From: Pelosinus fermentans
Lineage (GTDB): Bacteria; Bacillota; Negativicutes; DSM-13327
Reading direction: 5' to 3'
DNA: 64,000 bases
Assembly (NCBI GenBank): GCA_002434245.1
Contig: DJJR01000041.1
Location: 31,631 to 95,630, forward strand
The position numbers were made by a program, and so were the translations under genes. The notes below the pieces were generated by a model, which saw nothing but the letters and a program-made list of their open reading frames with translations, ran no database searches and had not been told where the DNA came from. Shown piece by piece: positions 1 to 8,810 of this stretch; position 1 is the stretch's first letter, and each line of letters starts with the position of its first letter.

Positions 1-1
1 A

Positions 2-2026
2 CTGACCAATTGTCATAATAGCCTGTGTGCCGTTGGAGGTACCATTAATGAGGATGATCATGTTTTTGGCTTTTCAGCAGCTCGTAAATATGGAGGAATC
101 TTTGTTCCTACGCATCAAGCAGTAATTCACCAATATATGCGTGAGATGATGGCTGGCTGCGGCAAGATGATTCTCGGTTCCGATAGTCATACCCGCTATG
201 GTGCCTTGGGAACGATGGCAATCGGTGAAGGCGGCGGGGAAATCGCTAAACAACTTCTTGAGCGTACCTATGATCTTCGTTATCCGGAAGTGATTGCGAT
301 ATACCTTGAAGGCTGTCCGAAGGCAGGCGTTGGACCTCAAGATGTTGCTTTGGCTATCATCAAAGCAGTCTTTAAAAATGGTATGGTCAAAAATAAAGTC
401 ATGGAGTTTGTTGGACCTGGCATAAGGAATCTTACAGTGGATTATCGCAATGGTATTGATGTTATGACTACGGAGACCACTTGTCTGTCTTCCATTTGGC
501 GTACCGATGAGCAGGTAGAAGAATATTATAAGATCCATGGTCGCTCTAACGCTTATCAAAAGCTAGATTCTCGAGAAGTGAGCTACTATGATGGTTTAGT
601 AAAAGTAGATTTGAGCCGTGTTGAACCAATGATTGCGTTGCCTTTTCATCCCAGTAATGCTTGGACCATTTCTGAGCTAAATCAAAATATGGCTGACATT
701 TTGTATCAAGTAGAAACGGAAGGGCGCAAGCTGATTGATAATCCCAATATTACATTCCATTTAACAGACAAGATTGTCGATGGTCGGCTAAAAGTGGACC
801 AAGCTGTTGTTGCTGGCTGCGCTGGCGGTACTTATGAAAATATTGTAGCGATGGCGCAAATCCTTGGGCAAAAACCTCTGGGTGAGTTCTCCTTAAGTGT
901 GTATCCTTCCAGCCAGCCTGTATTTCTTGAACTTATGAATAATCGTTCCATTGAAAAGCTGACGATTGCAGGTGCGAGCATACGATCAGCATTCTGTGGT
1001 CCTTGCTTTGGCGCTGGTGATGTTCCGGCGAATCATGCCCTTAGCATTCGTCATACTACCCGCAATTTCCTGAACCGTGAAGGCTCTAAACCGGATAATG
1101 GTCAATTAGCCTCAGTAGCATTGATGGATGCTCGCTCCATTGCGGCGACTGCTTTATATGGCGGTATCCTGACAGCGGCAACTGAAGTTGACTTTACCTC
1201 CGCGGCATCACCATATACATTCAATCAGGAGATCTATAAGAATCGAATATACCATGGGTTTGGGAAGCCTCATCCAGAAGAAGAGCTGGTTTTTGGACCC
1301 AATATTATTCCGTGGCCAAAGATACGGTCATTGCCGGAAAACCTGTTACTTAAAGTTTCGGCTGTGCTTTTAGATCCTGTTACGACAACGGACGAGCTCA
1401 TCCCTTCCGGTGAAACTTCATCTTATCGTTCTAATCCCTTAAAACTGGCTGAGTTTACTTTATCTCGCAGAGATCCGCAATATGTTGGCAGAGCGAAAGA
1501 CATCCAGCAGATCGAGAAAAAACGTCAGCAATTACTAGAGCAAGGGCAAGGCTTTGAAGAGATAGAAGAGTTATTTTTAGCCACCATAGCGGATGGACAG
1601 ACTTCAGAGCAGTTGCAACATATCATCAGAGAAACCGGGCTGGGTAGTATTATTTTTGCCAACAAACCTGGTGATGGATCGGCAAGAGAACAGGCTGCTT
1701 CTTGCCAAAGGGTCTTGGGCGGAGATGCGAATATTGCTATTGAGTATGCTACGAAACGATATCGCAGTAATCTGATGAATTGGGGTATGATACCCTTTAC
1801 CATCGATGAAGCTGAGAAAGGAAAGCTTTCCGTGGATGATCTCCTATACATTCCGAAAATTCGTAAAACAATAGAGGATGGTGCAGAAAATATCCGGGCT
1901 TTCATTATTAATTCTCAGGGGAAAACAAGTCTAAATTTGAAACTTGAAAATGTATCGAAAGATGATCGGGAGATTATCTTGGCTGGTTCTTTGATTAATT
2001 ATTATGCGAACTTTAAAAAAAGTTAA
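2..2026 (+). CDS. Aconitase-family hydratase (YbhJ-like), 5' end outside the window
   Basis: The reading frame is open from base 2, so the start codon lies before the window; 674 residues are visible. Reading upstream of the first internal ATG (137) gives in-frame aconitase-like sequence containing [13 protein letters not shown]. Further on come GSDSHTRYG (visible residue about 59), a lone Cys at about 273 in VVAGCAGG and a C-x2-C at about 332/335 in FCGPCFGAG. That spacing is the [4Fe-4S] ligand pattern of aconitase and isopropylmalate dehydratase large subunits. The C-terminal part (about 490-674) resembles a fused swivel domain, as in single-chain aconitases. The overall shape fits the poorly characterised YbhJ-type hydratases better than AcnA, but the substrate cannot be read from sequence. 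Next comes an MFS carrier and a DUF6282 protein, suggesting catabolism of an imported hydroxy-acid. Confidence 0.8.
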   Translation: MTNCHNSLCAVGGTINEDDHVFGFSAARKYGGIFVPTHQAVIHQYMREMMAGCGKMILGSDSHTRYGALGTMAIGEGGGEIAKQLLERTYDLRYPEVIAIYLEGCPKAGVGPQDVALAIIKAVFKNGMVKNKVMEFVGPGIRNLTVDYRNGIDVMTTETTCLSSIWRTDEQVEEYYKIHGRSNAYQKLDSREVSYYDGLVKVDLSRVEPMIALPFHPSNAWTISELNQNMADILYQVETEGRKLIDNPNITFHLTDKIVDGRLKVDQAVVAGCAGGTYENIVAMAQILGQKPLGEFSLSVYPSSQPVFLELMNNRSIEKLTIAGASIRSAFCGPCFGAGDVPANHALSIRHTTRNFLNREGSKPDNGQLASVALMDARSIAATALYGGILTAATEVDFTSAASPYTFNQEIYKNRIYHGFGKPHPEEELVFGPNIIPWPKIRSLPENLLLKVSAVLLDPVTTTDELIPSGETSSYRSNPLKLAEFTLSRRDPQYVGRAKDIQQIEKKRQQLLEQGQGFEEIEELFLATIADGQTSEQLQHIIRETGLGSIIFANKPGDGSAREQAASCQRVLGGDANIAIEYATKRYRSNLMNWGMIPFTIDEAEKGKLSVDDLLYIPKIRKTIEDGAENIRAFIINSQGKTSLNLKLENVSKDDREIILAGSLINYYANFKKS

Positions 2027-2038
2027 AGAATGATTGTA

Positions 2039-2115
2039 GTTGATTACAGTAGTCCGGGTAATCAACATTGGAATACTGTAACCTTTGCATATTTCCATTA
2101 AGACATTAGGTTACA
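2039..2115. promoter_or_regulatory. Two inverted repeats before the MFS gene
   Basis: GTTGATTAC (2039-2047) pairs with GTAATCAAC (2058-2066). Further on TGTAACCT (2077-2084) pairs with AGGTTACA (2108-2115). The first could be an RNA hairpin downstream of the hydratase stop, but no T-run follows. The second, with a long spacer, looks more like an operator. Function is inferred only. Confidence 0.3.
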
Positions 2116-2213
2116 TGCAGGTTTTTCACTTTGCGAAAGTTTAGTTACTTATACTTAGCAGCATTATTCTTACAATATAGAATGCTATAAAAATAAAAAT
2201 TGGAGGAAAGTAA

Positions 2214-3566
2214 ATGTCAATCTTCTATGGAAAAAGCTATTATAAATGGATTGTGCTAACAGTTTGCATTCTGGTTTATTCATCAGGCAATTTGGTTCGG
2301 TTAAATTATACTGGTATTGCAAATTACATCATGGGTGAATGGAATATTGGTAAACCGGAACTTGGTGTTTTAGGATCAGCTTTTTTCTATGCCTATGCTT
2401 TAGGGCAAAGTTCATGGGGAACGTTAACGGACTTACTTGGAGGAAGAAAAGTGATTCCTATCGGTATTGGCACGACGGTAGTATTCATTGCTGCCTTTGC
2501 TTTTGCTGATAGTTTTAATCAAGCAGTTATTATTCGTGCATTGCTTGGTTTTGTTGGTGCGGCAGCATTTGTCCCGTGTGTGGCAGTTATCGGTCGTTGG
2601 TTTGGCAAGAAAGAACGTGGCCTGGCTATGAACTTGTTTTCCGGGCCTGGTGGGGGCATGGGGGAAATTTGGTCCTTTTTGCTATTGCCGATTATGGCAT
2701 TGTTTATGAAAGATGGTTTCACGATTCTTGGTGTTGGATCCTGGAGAGCCGCTACACTTGTTATGGCAGTTGTTATTCTATGTATCGCCATTCTGGCTTA
2801 TATATTTCTTCGTTCTGATCCCAGCGAGATGGGGCTTGAATCAATACAGGTTAAGGAAGAAAAAAAGTCTGCAAAAGATACCAACTATAAATCAATGGTT
2901 TTATCCGCAATAAAAGATCCTGGATTTTGGATTATTGTTTTTGTGTGGCAGGGTTTTACAGTTGGCTTACGGCTAATTCCCAGCTGGCTGCCGTTGTATG
3001 CCGCGACCTTTTACGCACAAGTAGCCGGGCTTGGTAAATCGGAGGCAATGATCGCAGGTGGAGCAATGGCATCAGCCTATGTTGCTGGAAGAATATTCGG
3101 ACCGCCTCTGGTTGGAAAGCTTTCTGATTACCTGTTGACCAAATATGAAATACCACGAGAGTCCTTGCTGGTTGTTAGTTTTACGATTACATTTGGTTGC
3201 GTTTACCTTCTTACGACTGCATTTACATCGCCGATACTGCTTGGAGCAGTCTCGTTTATCCTTGGTATAGGCATCAACTTGTTATCAATCTTAAACACCA
3301 TTATTGCTGAAACTTGGTCAATTAAGACATCCGGAACATTAAATGGTTTGATCAATACCATTACGCAATTCATCGGAGCTTCTGCATTAACTTATAGCGG
3401 CTATATGGCAGTACAGTTTGCAGTTAAAGACGGTGGCTTTAATCTAGAGTATCAAGGCATATGGTTTTTAGTCATGATTTCTATCGGCATTTCAATAGCT
3501 GCTTCCATTTATACTCTATATCACAATAAAAAATTAAAACTTGCTCAGCAATCAATACAAGGATAA
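2214..3566 (+). CDS. MFS transporter (sugar-phosphate/anion permease type)
   Basis: This 450-residue integral membrane protein has about 12 hydrophobic segments. The loop after segment 2 reads GTLTDLLGGRKVIPIG, the signature A motif of the major facilitator superfamily (G-x3-D-x2-G-x-R). A perfect GGAGG lies seven bases before the ATG. The set of loops resembles the anion/organic-acid branch used by hexuronate and dicarboxylate carriers, but I cannot assign a substrate. It sits 187 bases after the aconitase-family hydratase and 31 bases before the DUF6282 gene on the same strand. It probably imports the compound those two enzymes act on. Confidence 0.8.
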   Translation: MSIFYGKSYYKWIVLTVCILVYSSGNLVRLNYTGIANYIMGEWNIGKPELGVLGSAFFYAYALGQSSWGTLTDLLGGRKVIPIGIGTTVVFIAAFAFADSFNQAVIIRALLGFVGAAAFVPCVAVIGRWFGKKERGLAMNLFSGPGGGMGEIWSFLLLPIMALFMKDGFTILGVGSWRAATLVMAVVILCIAILAYIFLRSDPSEMGLESIQVKEEKKSAKDTNYKSMVLSAIKDPGFWIIVFVWQGFTVGLRLIPSWLPLYAATFYAQVAGLGKSEAMIAGGAMASAYVAGRIFGPPLVGKLSDYLLTKYEIPRESLLVVSFTITFGCVYLLTTAFTSPILLGAVSFILGIGINLLSILNTIIAETWSIKTSGTLNGLINTITQFIGASALTYSGYMAVQFAVKDGGFNLEYQGIWFLVMISIGISIAASIYTLYHNKKLKLAQQSIQG

Positions 3567-3597
3567 GTAAATGTTATGAGAGGGGATTTGTAATAGT

Positions 3598-4443
3598 ATG
3601 AGTATTTTAGAAGAAAAAGAAAAATCTATTTTAAATGGGGTTATCGACCTTCATATTCATACAAATCCAGATGTTCGGCAAAGACGTTTGAATGATATTG
3701 AATTGGCTCAAGAAGCTGCGAAAGTTGGAGCGCGGGCAATTGTAATAAAATCTCACGTTGTACCGACGATGGATCGGGCATGGATTGCTGAACAGGTTGT
3801 ACCTGGAATCAAAGTGTTCGGTGGTATTACGCTGAATCCTGAAGTCGGGGGAATCAACCCGGCAGCTGTTGAGGCTGCAATAAAAATGGGAGCAAAGATT
3901 GTTTGGCTGCCAACAGCCTGGTCTGCTTATGAACGCAGGATCAGTGGGAAAAATGACGGAGTAGAATCAATTATTGATAACCAGGTGGTTCCATCCCTTG
4001 TAACTGTTTTAAAGATGGTTGCCAAACATAACCTGATTTTAGGAACAGGACATTTATCTACTGAAGAAATTCTTATTGTTGTAGAAAAAGCAAAAGAGCT
4101 TGGTGTCAATAAGATTGTCATTAATCATCCAGAATGGTGGTCCATTTCCATGCCTATCGAAACTCAAAAAATATTGGTGTCATATGGCGTTTACTTTGAG
4201 CGATGCTATGCTACCCGTTTCCCAGGGAAAGATTATGAAAAAAACTTCATAAAAAATTTGGCAGCTATTGAAGCAGTGGGATATGAATCAACCATTATTT
4301 CTACTGATGGCGGTCAAGTTGAAAATCCTATGTGGAGTGACGCCTTAAGCGAGTATCTAGGGTTTTTAGCCAATGCAGGATTATCGAACGATATGATGGA
4401 GAAGATGACTAAAATATCTCCCGCCAACTTATTAGGTTTATAA
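3598..4443 (+). CDS. DUF6282-family putative metal-dependent hydrolase
   Basis: The 281-residue soluble protein begins with DLHIHT (His19, His21), the metal-binding N-terminal motif of amidohydrolase and PHP-type TIM barrels. Later candidate metal ligands are His in GTGHLS (about 152), His in VINHPEWW (about 175) and Asp in STDGG (about 240), in the order expected of such a barrel. The family is uncharacterised, so the reaction is unknown; lactonase or amidohydrolase chemistry is a guess. It is the third gene of the hydratase-MFS-hydrolase cluster and is followed directly by a strong terminator. Confidence 0.75.
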   Translation: MSILEEKEKSILNGVIDLHIHTNPDVRQRRLNDIELAQEAAKVGARAIVIKSHVVPTMDRAWIAEQVVPGIKVFGGITLNPEVGGINPAAVEAAIKMGAKIVWLPTAWSAYERRISGKNDGVESIIDNQVVPSLVTVLKMVAKHNLILGTGHLSTEEILIVVEKAKELGVNKIVINHPEWWSISMPIETQKILVSYGVYFERCYATRFPGKDYEKNFIKNLAAIEAVGYESTIISTDGGQVENPMWSDALSEYLGFLANAGLSNDMMEKMTKISPANLLGL

Positions 4444-4453
4444 TTAAACTAAG

Positions 4454-4488
4454 AAAACTGCTCTCGACTAGATATCGAGAGCAGTTTT
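4454..4488. terminator. Bidirectional intrinsic terminator
   Basis: A perfect 14-bp stem (AAAACTGCTCTCGA / TCGAGAGCAGTTTT) with a 7-base loop has A and T tracts on its two sides. It lies between convergent genes (DUF6282 on plus, TetR on minus) and can serve both. Confidence 0.85.
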
Positions 4489-4562
4489 ATACATTATGGG
4501 ATTTTTCTTAGGAGAACCAGATTAAAAGCCCATTATTTTGAATTTATGATTTAATTGTTTAT

Positions 4563-5204
4563 TTATGATGTAAGAGGCTTCAAATGAATGCTGCCAACAG
4601 GTGCTCCTAATAAATTCTCAATTAATTTTCCCGCAATTTCTAATTTATTCGCTACAATGACTGGATCTACTTCATGACCAAATTCTAAAGGCGAGCTAGC
4701 TTCCAGTAAGGCAGCCATAATGCCAGCAAAAAAAGAAAATGTTTCATCCATATGTATGACATTTGTGAGCCCTTCTTTGTTGCCTTGCTCCAGGATTCTT
4801 TTAAAAATTGGCTGTGTAGTCAATAGCATTTGCCGCCAGAGCCTATTAATTAACAAACCTTGTTTTTCTTTATATAAAATCTTGCCAATTAGACCTGGTT
4901 TATCACAGTAGCATATTTTGTAGAAAAGATTAAAAAATAGCTGCAATTTCTCTAATACCGTATTTTTATCGGAATAAAAGGTCTCAACTTCCAGGAGCAT
5001 AGTTGTCACATGGCGGGCAAATATAGCTTCTAAGATGGCTTCTTTAGAAGCAAAATAATAATAGAATGTTCCTTGGGCTACGCCCACCTTTTTCACAATC
5101 GTACTTACTGTAGTTTGCTGATAGCCCAGTAAAATAAACAGTTCTTGCGCTGCGTCCATCAGCTCAGCCTGGCGTATTTCAGGATCTTTTGTAACTCTAA
5201 TCAT
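4563..5204 (-). CDS. TetR/AcrR-family transcriptional repressor
   Basis: The 213-residue protein has an N-terminal helix-turn-helix at about residues 25-52 (TTVSTIVKKVGVAQGTFYYY then FASKEAILEAI), typical of TetR regulators, followed by a helical ligand-binding domain. I chose the ATG at 5204 because AGAGAGGTG precedes it at good spacing; the longer open frame (to 5276) would run through the promoter and operator. A strong promoter (TTGACA, 17 bp, TACAAT on the minus strand) is followed by a palindrome at 5227-5244. That palindrome matches sites at the TonB receptor and MFS promoters (10810 and 11019). Autorepression and control of the neighbouring uptake and efflux genes are therefore likely. 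Confidence 0.88.
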   Translation of the reverse strand: MIRVTKDPEIRQAELMDAAQELFILLGYQQTTVSTIVKKVGVAQGTFYYYFASKEAILEAIFARHVTTMLLEVETFYSDKNTVLEKLQLFFNLFYKICYCDKPGLIGKILYKEKQGLLINRLWRQMLLTTQPIFKRILEQGNKEGLTNVIHMDETFSFFAGIMAALLEASSPLEFGHEVDPVIVANKLEIAGKLIENLLGAPVGSIHLKPLTS

Positions 5205-5226
5205 AAATAACACCTCTCTTCCGTGA

Positions 5227-5244
5227 AACTGACTACGATCAGTT
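5227..5244. promoter_or_regulatory. Probable TetR operator at its own promoter
   Basis: AACTGA-N6-TCAGTT is a perfect palindrome placed just after the -10 box of the minus-strand TetR promoter. The core ACTGACTACGATCAGT matches ACTGACGACAGTCAGT at 10812-10827 in 13 of 16 positions. Confidence 0.65.
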
Positions 5245-5247
5245 AAT

Positions 5248-5276
5248 ATTGTAAATAAAAAAGAAAATTTTGTCAA
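5248..5276 (-). promoter_or_regulatory. Promoter of the TetR gene
   Basis: On the minus strand, TTGACA (5276-5271), a 17-base spacer and TACAAT (5253-5248) make a near-consensus sigma-A promoter 44 bases upstream of the ATG. Confidence 0.7.
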
Positions 5277-5375
5277 GAATAGGTATAGCTTTATGTTAAG
5301 TAATCAACCTAAAGAAGTTGTGATCATTATCACTAAAATGGTATAAGTTTCAGTGGTTGAAGGTACCATCAATCT

Positions 5376-5452
5376 GTCATTGCGAGCAACGCGAAGCAAT
5401 CCCCATACTTGCCAAGAGATTGCTTCACTCTGTTCGCAACGACAAAGGACGC
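5376..5452. repeat. Dispersed GCAATC/GATTGC repeat, copy 1
   Basis: CGCGAAGCAATCC and AGAGATTGCTTC form the arms of an imperfect palindrome. The 3' arm continues as CACTCTGTTCGCAACG, which recurs exactly at 63753-63768; a diverged copy is at 58944-58995. Intergenic only. Confidence 0.7.
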
Positions 5453-5470
5453 GTCAGCGTTTTTCTTATC

Positions 5471-5578
5471 AAATAACGCAGAGGAGCACAGTGGTTTTTA
5501 ACCTTATTTATTTTTTCTCAGTGTTCTCTGCGCCTCTGCGGTTCGGCTTACTTTCTATGTTTTAAAGAACGCGTAACA
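5471..5578. repeat. Dispersed CTCTGCG/CGCAGAG palindromic repeat, copy 1
   Basis: AACGCAGAGG at the left and GCGCCTCTGCGGTTCGG at the right are the arms. The last 60 bases, through CTTTCTATGTTTTAAAG, are nearly identical to 41487-41545. It adjoins the stop codon of the binding-protein gene. Confidence 0.8.
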
Positions 5579-5582
5579 TTTT

Positions 5583-6623
5583 TTATTGGTATTGTTCAGG
5601 ATAGAGTGCATGAGAAATTTTTTCGATTGCGTCAACTGTACGGATTCCGCCGTTATTCACAGTGAAGAAAGGAAGGTTAATGATGTTGCCTTTCTGAATC
5701 GCTCTCATGCTTTGTAAGGATGAGACTTCATGCAACGCTTTTAGTGCTTCTTCATCAGTAAGATCCTTTGCACCTTCATTTCTATCATGGGATACATAGA
5801 TAATAAAATCCGGATCAAAGGCCAGTACTTTTTCGGCACCGACAAAAGAGGTGATGTCTTTGCAAAGGTTCTTGCCGCCGGCAAGATCGATCATGCTGCT
5901 AATTAAATATCGGCTGTCATAGACCGAAAAGGTACCATTGAAATGATCTTGTAGTACAATCACCGTTTTTTTCTGCGGAATATCTTTCGTCGCGGCTTGA
6001 ACTTTGGCAACCCGGTCCTTGAGATTTTGGATGTAAGATGTTGTTTTTTCCTGAATACCGAAAATGGCACCCATATCAGCAACAAAGGCATAGACGACAG
6101 TATCGACAGTCGATTGGCTTTTCGTTAGTGTACTTTGCATTACAAAAGTTCCAACGCCCCGTTCCTGCCAGGACTTTACATCTCCCAATTCGCTGGAACG
6201 GAAATTATGAGCCCAGCCAATGATCATATCTGGCTGCATTTCCAGTAATTCTTCTTGGGAAGGAAGATATTTAGCCTTCATGATTTTAAGCGTAGCATAT
6301 TTGTCGGCTATCCGGTCTAAAGGAGCTCCATAGGGTGCGATGGTGGATAAAATACGGTCTTCGAGACCCAATTCTAACAGCAGTTCCGTTGCCCCTGGGT
6401 GAATAATGGCCACTCTTTCAGGAGCCTTTTTATAGACATAGGAAATTGGGTTTTCACTACTGTCGTAATTAGAGATAGTGACGGGATACTTTGTATCATT
6501 GCTTTGGGAAGGTGCCGAGGCATCTTTTGGTGCTGCAGGAGTGGATTGGCCACAGCCTGCTAGTGACAGGATGCCTATGAAGCATAGGATAAGGATAATC
6601 GGGTTCAGTGTTAGTTTTTTCAT
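5583..6623 (-). CDS. Substrate-binding lipoprotein of a FecBCD/BtuFCD-type ABC importer
   Basis: The 346-residue product starts with a lipoprotein signal: a hydrophobic run ending LSLAGC, with the lipidated Cys at about residue 24. A TroA/FepB-like binding domain follows (about 50-340), with PERVAIIHPGATELLLELG and QPDMIIGWAHNF in the expected places. The ATG at 6623 has GAGGAG upstream; the longer frame to 6725 overlaps the ATPase and has no ribosome site. It is the last gene of a minus-strand operon (TonB receptor, permease, ATPase, binding protein). The substrate is probably an iron chelate, haem or cobalamin; the sequence does not decide which. Confidence 0.85.
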   Translation of the reverse strand: MKKLTLNPIILILCFIGILSLAGCGQSTPAAPKDASAPSQSNDTKYPVTISNYDSSENPISYVYKKAPERVAIIHPGATELLLELGLEDRILSTIAPYGAPLDRIADKYATLKIMKAKYLPSQEELLEMQPDMIIGWAHNFRSSELGDVKSWQERGVGTFVMQSTLTKSQSTVDTVVYAFVADMGAIFGIQEKTTSYIQNLKDRVAKVQAATKDIPQKKTVIVLQDHFNGTFSVYDSRYLISSMIDLAGGKNLCKDITSFVGAEKVLAFDPDFIIYVSHDRNEGAKDLTDEEALKALHEVSSLQSMRAIQKGNIINLPFFTVNNGGIRTVDAIEKISHALYPEQYQ

Positions 6624-6636
6624 TATACATCTCCTC

Positions 6637-7413
6637 TTAAGCATGGCGGCAAGCGGGGTAATAGGTAATGGAAAGATAGCCTGTAGCTGGGTTTTCCTGA
6701 ATGTCGCATTCAATTTCATATACATCTTGGACCAGTTCCGGAGTTAGAATTTCATTCGGTACGCCACTTGTGATTACATTGCCTTCTTTTAATACATATA
6801 ACTTATGGCAGTACATGGCTGCCAGACTTAGGTCATGGAGCGCTGCAAGTACACCAATACCAAGTGACTTCACAATTGAAAGAATCTGGAGCTGATATTT
6901 AATGTCCAAATGATTTGTCGGTTCATCTAAAATTAATAATTGAGGCTGCTGGGTCAAAGCGCGCGCTAATATAATTCGCTGCTTTTCACCCCCGGATAAG
7001 GTGGAAAAACTACGATTTGCATGTTTCTCCATACCGACTTTTCGGATTGATTCCATAGCAATTGCATAATCGGCAGGGGTATCTGAGCCTAATAAGCTTT
7101 TATGAGGTGTACGTCCCATCAAAACCATGTCCAGCACTGTAAAATCAAAATTAATACTGTTGAATTGTCCTACCACACCCATTTTTTTAGCGGATTCGGA
7201 TAGTTTAATATCTTTTAAATTCTTTCCATCTAGCCAGATTGTTCCGTTATTGGGCTGGATGATTCGATAGATGGTGCGCAATAGTGTGGACTTTCCACTG
7301 CCATTAGGACCGATAATGCCTACAAATTCTCCTTTGGCAACCGCCATGGAGATATCTTGAATAATGTTTCTATCGCCAAGCTTTACATTAATATTTTTCA
7401 ATTCCAGATCCAT
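6637..7413 (-). CDS. ABC transporter ATP-binding protein (FecE/BtuD-like)
   Basis: The 258-residue protein has Walker A GPNGSGKST (about residue 36), the signature LSGGEKQR (about 140) and Walker B LLILDEPTNHLD (about 160), the standard order of an ABC import ATPase. The NHLD ending is typical of metal-chelate and cobalamin importers. It sits 11 bases after the permease stop and 13 bases before the binding-protein start, so it is co-transcribed. It powers uptake across the cytoplasmic membrane of the compound brought in by the TonB receptor encoded upstream. Confidence 0.9.
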   Translation of the reverse strand: MDLELKNINVKLGDRNIIQDISMAVAKGEFVGIIGPNGSGKSTLLRTIYRIIQPNNGTIWLDGKNLKDIKLSESAKKMGVVGQFNSINFDFTVLDMVLMGRTPHKSLLGSDTPADYAIAMESIRKVGMEKHANRSFSTLSGGEKQRIILARALTQQPQLLILDEPTNHLDIKYQLQILSIVKSLGIGVLAALHDLSLAAMYCHKLYVLKEGNVITSGVPNEILTPELVQDVYEIECDIQENPATGYLSITYYPACRHA

Positions 7414-7424
7414 TTCAAACCTCC

Positions 7425-8525
7425 TTACTTACTTCCAAAATCAAAAGACTGCTTAAACAGAATATACATGAAAAAGGGTGCTCCTACTAAGGCCGTAATG
7501 ATGCCAATGGGCAATTCTCCGCTTTTTAAGATGATGCGTGCCAATACATCAGCCCAGATTAAGAAAATAGATCCGATTAGGATCGTACCTGGCATTAAAC
7601 GTCGATGATCTGATCCGACCAGACCACGAACCACATGGGGAATTACCAGTCCCACAAACCCAAAAATACCGCAGACAGAAACAATCAGTCCTGTAATGAG
7701 GGCTGTAATAATCATATAGATGCGGCGTACTTTCGTCAGATTAATGCCTAAGGTAACAGCAGCCTCCTCTCCTAAGAGTAAGGTATTGAGGGTGCGGGAC
7801 TGAAATAGAAAAAATAGACAACACAGGGCAATTCCAAACACGGGCAGCATTAGATTATCCCATTTAGCTGCGGCTAATGATCCCATATTCCAGAAGGTGA
7901 CGCTGCGAATGCCTTCTGCATCATTAGAGAGATATATAAGTAAATTTGAGAGGGCTATGAATAAAGCACTGGCAATGGAACCGGACAGAACCATTTTAAC
8001 CGTTGACATTCTGCCTCCGATACCTGATAAGACCAGAACAAAGAAGGACGCTCCCAATGCCCCGATAAATGCCCAAAAGGCGGTACCAAGACCGAAGAAT
8101 AATCCCGAGGCGCTGCCGATAAGAATGGAGAAAGTTGCACCGAGGGAAGCCCCGGCGGATATACCAAGAATATAGGGTTCTGCCAGAGGATTTTGTACAG
8201 AAGCCTGCATGACAGTGCCGCACATAGCAAGACCTGCGCCTACAACAGCAGACAGAATCACACGGGGCAAACGGATTTGCCATATGATATCCATATGAGC
8301 AGGGGATACCTGGCTCATTACGTTATCGATATTTAGATGAAACAATTTGTAGGCAATAATCTTATAGGCGATGTCAGGAGGGATTTTTACCGTACCCAAA
8401 CCAACCGCCAGTAACATGGAGAGTAAAGCAAGTATACCGAGGCCTGTCAGCAAAAGTAAAAAAACATGATTCTTTTGGATGGCAGTATCGTATTCAAAGG
8501 ATAGTCGCTGTTTTAATTGTGTCAT
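7425..8525 (-). CDS. FecCD-family ABC permease
   Basis: The 366-residue protein has about ten hydrophobic segments and FecCD landmarks: RLPRVILSAVVGAGLAMCGT, QNPLAEPYILGISAGASLG and GLVIPHVVRGLVG DHRRLMPG near the C-terminal half. Only one permease gene is present, so it presumably works as a homodimer. It lies between the TonB receptor (286 bases upstream) and the ATPase (11 bases downstream). The GGAG upstream of the ATG is spaced rather far (about 13 bases), so translation may be modest. Confidence 0.9.
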   Translation of the reverse strand: MTQLKQRLSFEYDTAIQKNHVFLLLLTGLGILALLSMLLAVGLGTVKIPPDIAYKIIAYKLFHLNIDNVMSQVSPAHMDIIWQIRLPRVILSAVVGAGLAMCGTVMQASVQNPLAEPYILGISAGASLGATFSILIGSASGLFFGLGTAFWAFIGALGASFFVLVLSGIGGRMSTVKMVLSGSIASALFIALSNLLIYLSNDAEGIRSVTFWNMGSLAAAKWDNLMLPVFGIALCCLFFLFQSRTLNTLLLGEEAAVTLGINLTKVRRIYMIITALITGLIVSVCGIFGFVGLVIPHVVRGLVGSDHRRLMPGTILIGSIFLIWADVLARIILKSGELPIGIITALVGAPFFMYILFKQSFDFGSK

Positions 8526-8571
8526 ATTTGTAAAAAATCTCCTACTTCATTTTTAGGCAACGAACGGCAGG

Positions 8572-8632
8572 GTGCACCCCTTAGAATGCTATTGAGAAGA
8601 ATCCTCAATACTCATTCTAAAGGGTGCTGCAC
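8572..8632. repeat. Long imperfect hairpin between receptor and permease genes
   Basis: GTGCACCCCTTAGAATG and CATTCTAAAGGGTGCTGCAC pair with a small bulge, and ATTGAG / CTCAAT extends the stem inward. On plus it is followed by TTTTT. On the minus strand, where the operon is read, it would be an intercistronic stem-loop that could protect or process the receptor mRNA. Confidence 0.5.
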
Positions 8633-8810
8633 TTTTTGTAAACCACACCATCTTTAATAAAAGGAATTGGCGTGATATAATCCTTATTTCTTGAGGATCA
8701 TATTCTTTATTACTAAATATAAATGATGATGTACTGCCAACTGTAATTCGTTAGCAGTACATCTTCTGTTACATGAGATGTTTGATTCACTCATTAAAAT
8801 CTAGGTTTGG

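Noticed and set aside
5353-5565. 70-codon plus-strand open frame
   Set aside because: It lies wholly in dispersed repeats; the same repeat sequence occurs without an open frame elsewhere.
7897-8283. Several overlapping open frames on both strands within the permease gene
   Set aside because: They are shadows of the FecCD-family permease; none has a ribosome site or protein-like composition.
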